DNA from: Artemia franciscana
Taxonomy: Eukaryota; Arthropoda; Branchiopoda; Anostraca; Artemiidae
NCBI RefSeq assembly: GCF_032884065.1
Contig: NC_088864.1
Location: 16,310,409 to 16,374,408, forward strand
Direction: 5' to 3'
Length of the DNA: 64,000 nucleotides
Shown: positions 45,680 through 55,609 of the stretch, in pieces
How positions within the stretch are numbered: the stretch's first letter is position 1
Layout: each line of letters starts with the position of its first letter
Program-made: the position numbers and the translations under genes
The notes under the pieces: model-generated
Told to the model about the DNA's origin: nothing
The model's input: only the letters and a program-made list of their open reading frames with translations
Databases searched by the model: none

Positions 45680-45935
45680 TTTAACTGAAAGTAAGGAGCG
45701 ACATTAAAACTTAAAACGAACAGAAATTACTCCGTATATGAAATGGATTGTCCCCTCCGCAATCCCTCGCTCTTTACGCTAAAGCTTTTAATTGTTTTAA
45801 AAAGCAGAATTGTAGCAAAGAGTCAAACTTTAGCGTAAAGAGCGAGGGATTGCGGAGGGGACAACCCATTTCTTATACGAAGTAATTTCTGTTCGTTTTA
45901 AGTTTTAATGTCGCTCCTTACTTTCAGTTAAAAAA
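45680..45935. repeat. PAL-A palindrome, nearly perfect arms
   Basis: Over about 102 bp the arms differ at only three positions. Both carry TCCCCTCCGCAATCCCTCGC (left near 45751, right as reverse complement near 45842). The transcript would form a ~100-bp stem with a ~50-nt loop. Confidence 0.9.
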
Positions 45936-46520
45936 ACAAGTTTTTTTATGTAACTTCTGAACGTTTTCGAATTAATGCATGTTTGATTTTGGCTCTCCAC
46001 ACATAAATTATTAAAATGAAATTTGCATATTAATTCCTTTTTTGGCTAAATGGCTTTCTCTTAGTTTTGATAAAAAAACTAGTTTTTTCATGTAATTTCT
46101 GAACGTTTTTGAATTAATGCATGTTTGATTTTGGCTCTCCACATATAAATTATTAAAGTGAAATTTGCATATTAATTCCTTTTTTGGCTAAATGGCTTTC
46201 TCTTAGTTCTGATCAGACGATTTTGAGAAATAAGGGATGGGGAAGGAGGCTTAGTTGCCATGCAATTTTTCGGTTACATAAAAAGGCAACTATAAATTTT
46301 AATTTTTAACGAATTTTTTTATTAGCAAAAAATATACGTAACTTAAAAATTAACTTACGTAACAAACTTTTATATTCTTTAATTTTTATTATGTATATGA
46401 GGGGGTTTGTACCCTCGTTAATACCTCGTTCTTTACACTAAATCGTAAATTTTGTCCCAATTCTTTAAGAATGATCCCTGAATCAGAAAGGCCGTAGAAT
46501 AAATAGTTGAAATTACTAAA

Positions 46521-46588
46521 AATACTATAGCATAAAGAGCGAGGTATTTATCTCTTCCTAAATACCTCACTCTTTATGCTAAAGTATT
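46521..46588. repeat. Secondary snap-back hairpin inside PAL-B
   Basis: The 30-bp arms 46521-46550 and 46559-46588 match at 28 of 30 positions around an 8-nt loop (TCTCTTCC). The right arm replaces the part of PAL-B expected after GAGCGAGGTATT, so it looks like a local template switch. Confidence 0.85.
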
Positions 46589-47627
46589 CTTAGAACCCCT
46601 CATATGCGTAATAATCTCTGTTCGTTTTCAGTTTCAATGCTACTCTTTACTTTCAATTGAAAAAAACTTTTCCATGTTTATTTATAGTAATTTTAGAATA
46701 TATACTCCATAATATTAATTTTAATTTTAAAATTATACTCCATAATAGAGAGGCTCCGAACACCCAGCATTGTATATTAAGCTCTGAATTTGACGTTTTT
46801 TTCTAACGTGACCAGATTCGTCCTGCACCCTGCGCCCTTTTCATTGAATTTTTCTTCCCCCATGGCATATTTCTCCAAGGAAAGATCCTCCCACATAGCC
46901 CCCCCCTCAACCCTACCCCCAAAACCAAAAAAATCCCCCTGAAAACGTCTGTACACTTCCCAATAACCATTATTATATGTAAACACTGGTCGAAGTTTGT
47001 AACTTGCAGCCCCTCCCCCAGGGACTCTGGGGGAGTAAGTCATCCCCAAAGACATAGTTATTATGGTTTTTGACTATGCTGAACAAAATGGCATTCTCAA
47101 AATTTAGATCCGTTGACTTTGGGAAAAAAATGAGCGTGGGAGGGGGCCTAGATGCTCTCCAATTTTTTTGGTCACTTAAAAATTGCACTAGAACTTTCCA
47201 TTTCCGTTAGAATGAGCCCTCTTGCGACATTCTAGGACCACTTGGTCGATACGATGACCCCTGGAAAAAAAAAAACAACAAAAAAACAAATAAACACGCA
47301 CCCGTGATTTGTCTTCTGGCAAAAAATACAAAATTCCACATTTTTGTAGATAGGAGCTTAAAACTTCTACAGTAGGGTTCTCTGATACGCTGAATCCGAT
47401 GGTGTCATTTTCGTTAAGATCCTACGACTTTTAGGGGGTGTTTCCCCCTATTTTCCTAAATAAGGCAAATTTTCTCAGGCTCGTAACTTTTGCTGGGTAA
47501 GACTAAACTTGATGAAACTTATATATTTAAAATCAGCATTAAAATGCAATTCTTTTGATGTAGCTATTGATATCAAAATTCAATTTTTTAGAGTTTTGGT
47601 TACTATTGAGCCGGGTCGCTCCTTACT

Positions 47628-47649
47628 ACAGTTCGTTACCACGAACTGT
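47628..47649. repeat. PAL-HP terminal hairpin, consensus form
   Basis: A 9-bp perfect stem with loop TACC. The same structure ends the copies at 20435-20456, 26575-26596, 28461-28482 and 37265-37286. Sequence similarity between copies ends just after GTTTGA, so this is the element boundary. Confidence 0.85.
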
Positions 47650-47659
47650 TTGATTAAAC

Positions 47660-48000
47660 GTATAGTAAAGGTTTTTCAACTAAAGAAAGGAGCAAGTTTA
47701 AAACTTAAAATAAATATAAGTTACTCGGTATATAAGGGAATTTTGCCCCTTTCTCAACACTTTGTTCATTAAATAAAAGTTTTTAGTGCTTTGGAAAATC
47801 TTTTTTTCGGATTGTATATTTTCTTTAAAATTTGGAAAAAATCCAAACCTCCCAGCAAAGAGTAGGGAGCTAAGGAGCAGACATCCCCCTTCACGCAAAG
47901 AATATTCACTTCAAATAGGTTCCAAATCTGCTCTTTGCTTTTAATCAGAAACCTCCTTTTTTTTATTAATTTCTTATTGTTTTCCAAATCATACCCAGGC
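47660..48000 (+). mobile_element. Diverged PAL-B palindrome directly after the previous element
   Basis: CAACTAAAGAAAGGAGCAAG, TTTAAAACTTAAAATAAATA and, on the right, CTGCTCTTTGCTTTTAATCAG are eroded PAL-B arms. It starts only about 15 bp after the 3' hairpin of the 45665-47649 copy, giving a head-to-tail arrangement. Confidence 0.55.
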
Positions 48001-48004
48001 TTAT

Positions 48005-51000
48005 CCAAGATATAATTTGAAGTACCTGTCCCTTAAACCCCGGTTAACTGCTTTTAAAATGTGTAAGTCAATAATGGTAGATTCATTACCATCGTCCTAT
48101 GTTTAAATTTGCAATTTCAATTTTGGATAAAATTTGAATATACTTAAAAATTGGCGAGGAATAGCAATTTTTGTGAAAAGTCTTTGTTAATGTCACTACT
48201 AAAGAATTTATGTTGGATGAAAAGGAGTATTATTGTTTGTCTGGATGGAAATTATGTGAGACTTTTGATCTTCTACATAACTGAAGCCATCACAACCTCT
48301 ACAAAAGGATTTTTTTACCGATAAATACATTACATACATTCGTTTAAATACATTGAAGTACTTCATATAAACAGAAAAAGAAAGATATTAGCATTTAAAA
48401 TTGCTGAAAACTAAGTTTCTAGCAGTATTTGCCACCCCAAAGAAATTTCCTGGCAGGGATGATGATGACCTACCTTGCCTTTCCCACCTATGTGCTTTTA
48501 GATATGGAAATATAACATTTTAGCTGTATAGAGAAACATTTCAATTAATTTCCTACTCCACCTACGTCTTTCAACATTTATCCGAAACTTGGGGAAGAGT
48601 AAGCAGTTTGTCCATTAAAATGTACTTTTGTAGGAACCTACCCCCACCTAAACAATGACTCACCCCCCTTCATTATAGCTGATACGCAATTACAATCACC
48701 AAACGTAGCCTAATTTCATTACAAATAAAGCGAATCGATTTGGTTGAATCCAGTACTGCCCCCGTTTGGCATTACTTCTTTTGCAACTGGAAAGCCTGAA
48801 ATATAGTTATTGATACTTTTAAATCAATTAGCTTCTCAGAATTTTAAATTGATTGTAACTTCATCCTCTTCGAGGTAAAATTTTAGTTTGGTGCCCTAAA
48901 CTACCTAAAGTGTCACCCAACCACCGCTGCCATTTTGGAGTCTACCCCCCCCCTGGAAAATTTCCTGCCGGCGCCCTGGGTAGATGGGGTGTAATTAGCC
49001 TGGAAGCGAGTCTGAAAATTAGAAATTCAAAGACATTTTCTGAAACTAAAGTACAATATTCACATACGTGTTTGCATGCAAGGATCCTGTTCAGGCAAGT
49101 AAGCAGGAGTTTTTTTTTCACTGGGATTCGTAAGAAATTTCATAGAAAATTAAGATTGAGATTCTGTTTCCCGCGAATTGATGTGAAATTCGTAGAAATT
49201 GGTATTCGCAGAAAGTGGGATTTGTAGGAAATTTCGTAGAAAATTTCTGGGAAAATCAAAGAAATTTCGTGGGATTTGGTAAGCGATGGTAATTTTGGAA
49301 CGAGATAAAAAAAAAGTTTCATTCGATAATACGAGAAAAAAAAACGCCCAGAGACTCTGAAAAGTTTAGGACATTGGGATACTGCCCCAATTCTACATCC
49401 TAATTACATTCAATTACGTTTTTGCATGCGAAGTTTCGGCATTGTTCGTCGATTAGACCAGCACGGTAACTAAAGATCAAATGATTAAACACGCCTAATT
49501 GTCCCAATCAATTATTCTCGAATTTCACGCTTAATAAGGAAAGGTGCACAGCTTGAACTTATTTCGACCAAATTTTTCAGCGGAACATTTGAGTTCATTT
49601 GTGGCTGATTGCCGAAAGTAGATCATATACAACTATGCCAAGTAAGATGGACTAATAAGAAGTAAACTTGTTTAACAATTTGTCTGAACAAGTCTAGATG
49701 ACGGAGTGTTCTTTAAAATCGTATACCTTGGTACAAACAATTACGCGGGGATTATGTTAGGTACACCACGACAGACTCCGTTCTAACAGAAGTGTTAAGA
49801 ATACTGTTGTCAGTGAAGGCTACTAGAGTATCTTTACGGAGTGAGCTTGTCATCCCTCCAATCACTTCCTACTCACTCACCAAAATAATCACTAGAACTT
49901 TTAATATTCAGTCGAATAGGTCCCTACGAAGTTTCTACAACCAGCTACTCCATACCAATTGGCTTAGGGGGGGAGGGGAGGAGGAGGAAATAATAGTCTA
50001 CATCGAAACCATTTCCCCGTTACTTAGGCAGCGCTAATGCGCTGAAATTGCGCTGTTAAACGATCTTATTTGAATCCAAGCGATCTTATTTCAGGAGTAC
50101 CCCTCCAAAGATTACCTTTTGGCTTTTAGGATATACATATGTATGCCTTGCTGGTTAAAAGAACAAATACCTCCTCACCTTTTATTAGCTCTTGGCCACC
50201 AGAGACCTGGGACCACTTACTTTCTCTTGGATCATGGATGATTTCAATACCCTGGCATCTTTGGTGGGCAAAATGGATTGCTCAAAATCGGGGGGTATAT
50301 GTCACTCTTTTCAATTTTCAATAAAAATATTATCGAAAAGGAATTTCTGCCGAAATACCGCAAAAAAGATATTTTTTCGAAATCTAAGGGGGAATCAAGG
50401 GGGCACATGCCCCTCTTCCTGTTGACGCCAATTTACTATGCTATTCTACATCTATGATGTAAGTTAATACACTATAAATAGTATAGAAGACATACAGTTA
50501 TTGTTGTTAAAATTTTAAAGTAATGCTCTAAACCAAAATTATTGTCTTTTTAGAATTATTTCCACGTAGACTTGTGCGGTATTCTTATGTTTACATTTAG
50601 CTACAGAAAATAATTATTTGCAAGCATGGCACCATTTCACTAGAATTGGGGGGGGGACAAGGATTTTTCGACTTATGTTAATGAAGATACGATAAACCTG
50701 AAAATATAGAAAGGGGGGATTTTTTCAGTTTCGAATAAAAATGCACAAAAATATACCTTTGGAATCAAGAAGGGGCGGTCATGTCCCCCCTAATTGGCAC
50801 TTATGGTACCACATAAACCTTATTTTAGGGATACAACAAGTTAACTTGTTTTTCAGAGAAAGCCTTAGAATGAAAACCAAATCGTGCTGAACACTTTTCT
50901 GAATTTCCATGGTTGAGTACGAATGCATATTTCCATGGAAGCCTAAAGTGGGACATTTGAGTTCATTTGCGGTTAATTGCCGAAAGTAGATCGCTCACAA

Positions 51001-51770
51001 GCATGTCTAATAAGACTGATTTCTCAATAGGGGAAATGAACTACTTTGACTAATTCTGTGGGGGAAAATTCAGGCGGCAAAAAATGCCCTGTAAAATAAA
51101 ACGGCAAGTCAGTTGACATATTCGAAGGGAAGTCAAAAGGCACGGCGTCCCAAGGGCGTCGAACAACTTCCATCTAATTTCACATGAAATTAAAGTAACG
51201 CGTGGCTGGAGAAACATGAGTAGATCTTTCCGTTTTGGGTCAACTTCATCTTGTCTAATCGAGCAGAAACAAATGCTGGTAGGAGAGAGACGGTTGAAGG
51301 CCTTCACCCTCAGCTAATTTTAGTATAACAATTTCATAAATATAATCAAATTACAGACCACTAATGACTGTCTTGAGGAATGGAGTAATCAAACACCTGC
51401 AGTAAATGACTGGACATACTAATCAACATCAATTGAGATATTTTCAAAGATAGGCTTTTGTGATAAGTTAGACGAGGAAGTATTGGTGATTTAACAGTAA
51501 GGTTACTAAACAGAATTTTTGTTCTTCTGTTATGATTTTTCTTCTTGGGCGAAACAAGAAAGATACACTTTTGTTGATTATGTCCAAAAAACCTTTGCTA
51601 ATTTTGATTACGGCTCTCTTGCGAAAAAGTCTGCTTGTACTTCTCTGGTTTTTATTCCCTCATTCCTTGGGGACTTTTTGCAATTCCAATGACATGCTCA
51701 CTGTCTTTCCTATATGTAAAATGGCAACTCTTTCCAAAATTCTTAATTTTAAGAAAGATGTAACAGGACA
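48005..51770. other. About 3.8 kb with no recognised gene
   Basis: AT-rich sequence. At 49120-49280 the word GAAATTTCGTAGAAA and relatives recur, giving a degenerate short repeat. At 50160-50420 and 50630-50810 lie G-run-bearing blocks (GGGGGACAAGG and GGGGGCACATGCCCC) of a small dispersed type. ORFs of 60-105 codons have no recognised domain. Confidence 0.4.
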
Positions 51771-51774
51771 AAGG

Positions 51775-51910
51775 CCGTATCCAGGGGGTTTCAAAGTTTG
51801 GCCCAACCTCCCAAAATTTGTGCCGAACTCGTAAAATAAAACACTTATAACAAATTTTGATGAGTTTTTGAATTTTTTTGTAACATCCCACCCCTCACCC
51901 CCCCCCCCCC
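51775..51910 (+). repeat. GGCCGTATCC MITE, 5' part
   Basis: AAAGGCCGTATCCAGGGGG starts at about 51770. It is followed by CCAACCTCCCAAAATTTGTG and a TTTTTGTAACATCCC-C-run, matching the 52510-52690 copy in order. The right terminal repeat is absent. Confidence 0.7.
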
Positions 51911-52509
51911 AAAAAAAAATAAATAAAATGCCAGATATTCGCTTGGACAGGACTGCTGAAAAAAAGCCTGAGCAAGCAGCTAGAACGGGAAGCATTGTAT
52001 TTTTGGCTGAGACAAGCCGAGACGACAGTTTTTGCTCATTTTGATGCTTTGGTCTTAAAAAAAAATATGACAACCCTACTTATTAGCATAGACTATTTTA
52101 ACTTTCAGACCCTTTGAAGGTTTTACTCAAGGTTAAAAAAAAAACACAAAATACTATTACAATTTAATATGACTACACCCACAATCACACAAACAAATGA
52201 GTTAATCCATATGCGCACACACCCTACATAATTCCCAGGATACAAGTCGGAGAAATAGTAATAGCTTAATCTGTATAACATTGATTGGCATCGCAAAGCT
52301 TTCTTGCTAACTGAACTGTTCAGAGCAAAATTAGCAAGCCCACAGGACAAACGGTAGAGAAAAATAAAAAAGGGGTGCGTTATTGATATTGATTTTTAAA
52401 CAATCCATTAATTGATAGAAAAATTCTAGGATATTCACTATATGTGGCTGTCCTTGAGAATGAAGAATTTTCTTAAATTACCAAGGACAATGAAAATAGA
52501 ATGTGATTG

Positions 52510-52690
52510 TAAGACCGTATCCAGGGACGGGGGGCTTTCAGGGTTTGACATCCCTCCCTCCCAAAAAATGTGTTAACCGCAAAAACATAACAAAAATGCA
52601 TAAAAAGAAACTTTTGATGTATTTTTCAATGTTTTTACCCCCCCCTCTCTACCCTCGAAAAAAAAATCCCGGATACGGCCTTGTCTTGAA
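52510..52690. mobile_element. Small MITE with AAGRCCGTATCC terminal inverted repeats
   Basis: AAGACCGTATCCAGGGA (52512-52528) is paired with TCCCGGATACGGCCTT (52667-52682) in inverted orientation. About 140 bp of G/C-run and AT sequence lies between. Three truncated relatives occur in the window (10280-10337, 18945-19085, 51775-51910). No ORF; I could not settle a target duplication. Confidence 0.8.
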
Positions 52691-52789
52691 TAATAAGGCA
52701 ATGTTATTTGTATGGTTTGTTGCTCTGGGTGAATGTGGGCCTCTCAGCTATCTTCTAGAATTAATTTATATTTAATAATATTGAATAAT

Positions 52790-52985
52790 ATTGAAAGATC
52801 CCGGGCTAACTTCTGCTTTCACATTATTGTTCTGTTATTGTATCTTGGTTGTTATGCTCATCTTTGTATTGTAGTGTAATTTGCTATTGTATCTTTGTCT
52901 AGGCCTAGTTTTTCGAGCTTGTCTCCCCATGGGCCTATGTCATATATTTACATGTATGTGTGATTAATAAATAAATAAACTTGAA
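52790..52985 (+). repeat. Probable 3' end of a LINE
   Basis: T-rich sequence with TATTGTATCTTGG-type words ends in AATAAATAAATAAACTTG, a 3' tail type common in CR1/Jockey-like retrotransposons. No coding sequence precedes it, so the copy would be 5'-truncated. This is inferred from style only. Confidence 0.35.
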
Positions 52986-53239
52986 CTTGTCTTATGTGTC
53001 TATTGGTTAATTGAAAACTTGCGTATCCATGTATATCTTGAAAAATAAAGGAATATAAAAAATTCCTTTTTTGGTGAAAAGGATTTCCTACAGTTATGCA
53101 GTTTCTGGTAGTAGCAGGTGCCAAATTACAAAAAAAAATTCGCGGAAAGTCAGCAAAAAATAAGCTACAAATTATGGCAAAAGTCCTGACCTGCTTAGAT
53201 CATCTTTTTTGGCAAATAACTGCTGTTCCTTGTTTTCCA

Positions 53240-53530
53240 ACCGTAGATTTTATTGTCCATTTTTGTTCATCTTTACCTCAGAAAGTTTCTTCCCCGCCTT
53301 TTTCTTTAGCAGTTTAGATTCATACATAATCTCATTTAATTTCTTAAAACGTTAAAGATAACAAATACGTCTTTTCCAGTTTACAACCATAGATCACTGA
53401 CCAAAATTTCGCTTACAATTCAATGGGGTTCTCGCTGTCGTGTGTGCCATACCTTTTTCTTTAGCGGTTGCGATTCTCACTTTCACTAGTTTTCTAGTCA
53501 CATTTACCTCTGCTTAATTTTCATAAATTA
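53240..53530 (-). other. Two short basic reading frames downstream of the unrecognised ORFs
   Basis: On the minus strand about 39 open codons (to near 53398) contain RIATAKEKGMAHTTARTP, and further on a frame contains YESKLLKKKAGKKLSEVKMN. Both are lysine-rich like the ORFs at 53638-54604 and may be frameshifted pieces of the same decayed gene. Confidence 0.25.
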
Positions 53531-53637
53531 ATCCCTCAAACGATTTCAAATGACGTTAAATTAGAATTAGAGCCTTTGTAAAATTATGTTTTTTTTGTTA
53601 TCAGACCTTTAACTTTTGCCTTGGCTTGTCTTTGTCA

Positions 53638-54096
53638 TTATAAAAACCAAACCCCGAACCTTTGTTTTTTTGTTGCATTTTTTAACAGAGCTGGATTTTT
53701 TTTATCAGGTTCTTGGCTGACGTCCTTATAAACTCTAAAGTCTTTATATTTAGCTATTTCATCGCTTGGAGCTTTTATAAAATGTTGAACGTCGACTTTT
53801 GCCCCGGATTGTCTTTTGTCATTATGAAAATACATATCACCGAAACTTTGTTTTTTAACAAAGGCATAGTAAGCCTTAATGACCTTATCCATGTCAAAAT
53901 CCCAAACCCAATTATCATTACTATCATTTTCAATTTTGGCACGTTTTGTTTCTTTCTGTCGCTTATCTTCTAACCCCGTTAGTCTTTCTTCTTCATTTAG
54001 GATTTTCATTACTTCAGACAATTTACCAAAGCCATTTGCTTTAGCTGCCCTTAGTGTTCTAGTTTTACATGATGGTCCAGGTTGTATATTTGTTAA
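53638..54096 (-). CDS. Unrecognised ORF, 152 residues, charged
   Basis: The minus-strand frame is open from 54096 to the stop at 53638. It contains KTRTLRAAKANGFGKLSEVM, then LNEEERLTGLEDKRQKETKR and WVWDFDMDKVIKAYYAFVKK, and ends in KKQRFGVWFL. No ATG opens it, and the first internal ATG codon is well inside. The first third is lysine/glutamate-rich and probably helical; the middle is aromatic. I do not recognise a family. It follows another ORF of the same strand and length with a similar stretch (KIENDSNDN here, KIKNDSDEN there). It could be an exon pair of a host gene, or a decayed mobile-element gene. Confidence 0.35.
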   Translation of the reverse strand, partial: LTNIQPGPSCKTRTLRAAKANGFGKLSEVMKILNEEERLTGLEDKRQKETKRAKIENDSNDNWVWDFDMDKVIKAYYAFVKKQSFGDMYFHNDKRQSGAKVDVQHFIKAPSDEIAKYKDFRVYKDVSQEPDKKNPALLKNATKKQRFGVWFL

Positions 54097-54145
54097 TTAT
54101 TTAGGTGTTGGGACAAAAACTTGTTTTCTTTCAACGAATTATCAT

Positions 54146-54604
54146 TTATAATACTTGTAAATTTTCTTTTTTTTGGGTTGTCTCATTTGATAGTGGAGGT
54201 TGTTGATTTTCACCTATTGTGAATTTAATTTTTTCGAGGTTTTCTATTGGTCTTATCACGTTTAATAGTTCTAGTGGTTCCAAAGAATCATCCTTTGTGT
54301 TCTCATCGCTATCATTTTTAATTTTGACACATACGACCTTGCCTGTATGCATTACTACGTAGCTCATCCAATCGCCAAGAAACTTTGAGAAGTTGTTGAG
54401 TACACTCTTGCAAACTTCTTGGGTATAAATCCCCCCCAGGACCCTCTTAGTCTTTCGAACAATTTTTAATCTGACTGAAATAAGAGACATCCTGAATAAA
54501 AGTACTGTATAGTTGCTTTTGTCCCCATTATTCACATTTTCTGCATATTTATGGGTGTCTATCTGTATGCAATAACGCCTGACAGTTAAGTTAATAATCC
54601 TAGT
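54146..54604 (-). CDS. Unrecognised ORF, 152 residues
   Basis: The minus-strand frame is open from 54604 (just after an in-frame TAA) to the stop at 54146. It begins INLTVRRYCIQIDTHKYAEN, passes VLLFRMSLISVRLKIVRKTK and LNNFSKFLGDWMSYVVMHTG, and ends in a polar acidic tail (NDSDENTKDDSLEPLELLNV). The composition looks protein-like rather than low-complexity. I know no matching family. It lies head-on to the Helitron-like array starting at about 54730. Confidence 0.35.
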   Translation of the reverse strand, partial: TRIINLTVRRYCIQIDTHKYAENVNNGDKSNYTVLLFRMSLISVRLKIVRKTKRVLGGIYTQEVCKSVLNNFSKFLGDWMSYVVMHTGKVVCVKIKNDSDENTKDDSLEPLELLNVIRPIENLEKIKFTIGENQQPPLSNETTQKKENLQVL

Positions 54605-54729
54605 TTAATTTTTTTTAATACTTTTAAATTTACAAGTGTGATCGTTATTGTAAATGAGGTGAGATTTTTCAGGGGGAATCCACCGGACCCCGAGGAAAAC
54701 AGGGCGCCATTGATGGGAAAGAAACAATA

Positions 54730-55545
54730 TAAGAGTGTTCCACCCAAAAGATTTTATTTTTCACCGAAACTAACTAAAGGCTGATGCAGCACCTCACATT
54801 GCCAAAATGCCACATCAGATTGATGTGGTTTTGCCCCCCAAATTTGCATTCCACACAAAAAATTTTATTTTTCACCGAAACCAACTAAAGGCTGATGCAG
54901 CACCTCACATTGCCAAAATGCCACATCAGATTGATGTGGTTTGGCCCCCCAAATCGGCCCTAAAACCAACTAAAGACTGATACAGTACCTCACATTGCCA
55001 AAATGCCAAATCACATTGCCACATTGCAAAATCAAAATGCCTACATAATTTTTACATAATTTTTGTATAGTCATAATTTTATTTTTCACCGAAACCAACT
55101 AAAGGCTGATGCAGCACCTCACATTGCCAAAATGCCACATCAGATTGATGTGGTTTGGCCCCCCAAATTGGCCCTAAAACCAACTAAAGACTGATACAGT
55201 ACCTCACATTGCCAAAATGCCAAATCACATTGCCACATTGCAAAATCAAAATGCCTACATAATTTTTACATAATTTTTGTATAGTCATAATTTTATTTTT
55301 CACCGAAACCAACTAAAGGCTGATGCAGCACCTCACATTGCCAAATGCCACATCAGATTGATGTGGTTTTGCCTCCCCCCCCCCAAATTGGCATTCCACC
55401 CAAAAGATTTTATTTTTCACCGAAACCAACTAAAGGCTGATGCAGCACCTCACATTGCCAAAATGCCACATCACATTGCCACATTGCAAAATCAAAATGC
55501 CTACATAATTTTTACATAATTTTTGTGTAGTCATAATTTTAATTT
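54730..55545 (+). repeat. Tandem array with 111- and 214-bp periods
   Basis: TCACCGAAAC recurs near 54761, 54872, 55086, 55300 and 55417 (spacings 111, 214, 214 and 117). Each unit contains ACTAAAGGCTGATGCAGCAC, ACATTGCCAAAATGCC and usually the hairpin CCACATCA-GAT-TGATGTGG. The 214-bp units add a second, diverged half (AAAGACTGATACAGTACCTC) and an ACATAATTTTTACATAATTT tail. ORFs here are repeat artefacts. Confidence 0.9.
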
Positions 55546-55574
55546 TTGTGCCCTTGAATGTCTTTTCTTTTGGG

Positions 55575-55603
55575 GTCGCAGCAACGTGCGACGAGTAAGC
55601 TAG
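55575..55603 (+). other. Helitron-type 3' terminus (hairpin plus CTAG)
   Basis: The perfect 6-bp stem GTCGCA (55575-55580) / TGCGAC (55587-55592) is followed by GAGTAAG and CTAG (55600-55603), with T at 55604. Confidence 0.65.
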
Positions 55604-55609
55604 TGTATC

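Larger units (their letters stand above)
45665..47649 (+). mobile_element. PAL-HP composite element, longest copy (about 2 kb)
   Basis: PAL-A is at 45680-45935, with the linker at 45940-46380 containing a ~142-bp tandem duplication (45929-46070 and 46071-46212). PAL-B is at 46385-46670, the body at 46680-47620 and the 3' hairpin at 47628-47649 (ACAGTTCGT TACC ACGAACTGT). This copy defines the full module order. The minus-strand ORFs at 46777-47188 and similar ones are chance readings of the G/C-rich body. No protein is encoded, so mobilisation must depend on proteins from elsewhere. Confidence 0.85.
54730..55603 (+). mobile_element. Helitron-like non-autonomous element, 3' end defined
   Basis: The tandem array is followed by a short unique stretch and the structure at 55575-55603: hairpin GTCGCA-GCAACG-TGCGAC, 7 bases, CTAG, then T. 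A hairpin just inside a terminal CTRR followed by host T is the established 3' end of Helitrons. The 5' end (expected to begin TC after a host A) could not be fixed. It lies somewhere before 54760, so the given start is provisional. Confidence 0.6.

Noticed and set aside
49130..49280. Possible tandem gene signal from regular GAAATTTCGTAGAAA words
   Set aside because: Low-complexity repetition explains the open frames on both strands.
55277..55519. ORF with a duplicated FHRNQLKADAAPHIAK peptide
   Set aside because: The peptide repeat is a by-product of the tandem array in the Helitron-like element.
54730..55545. CRISPR-like array
   Set aside because: The repeats are long, contiguous and diverged, without unique spacers, and the genome is eukaryotic.
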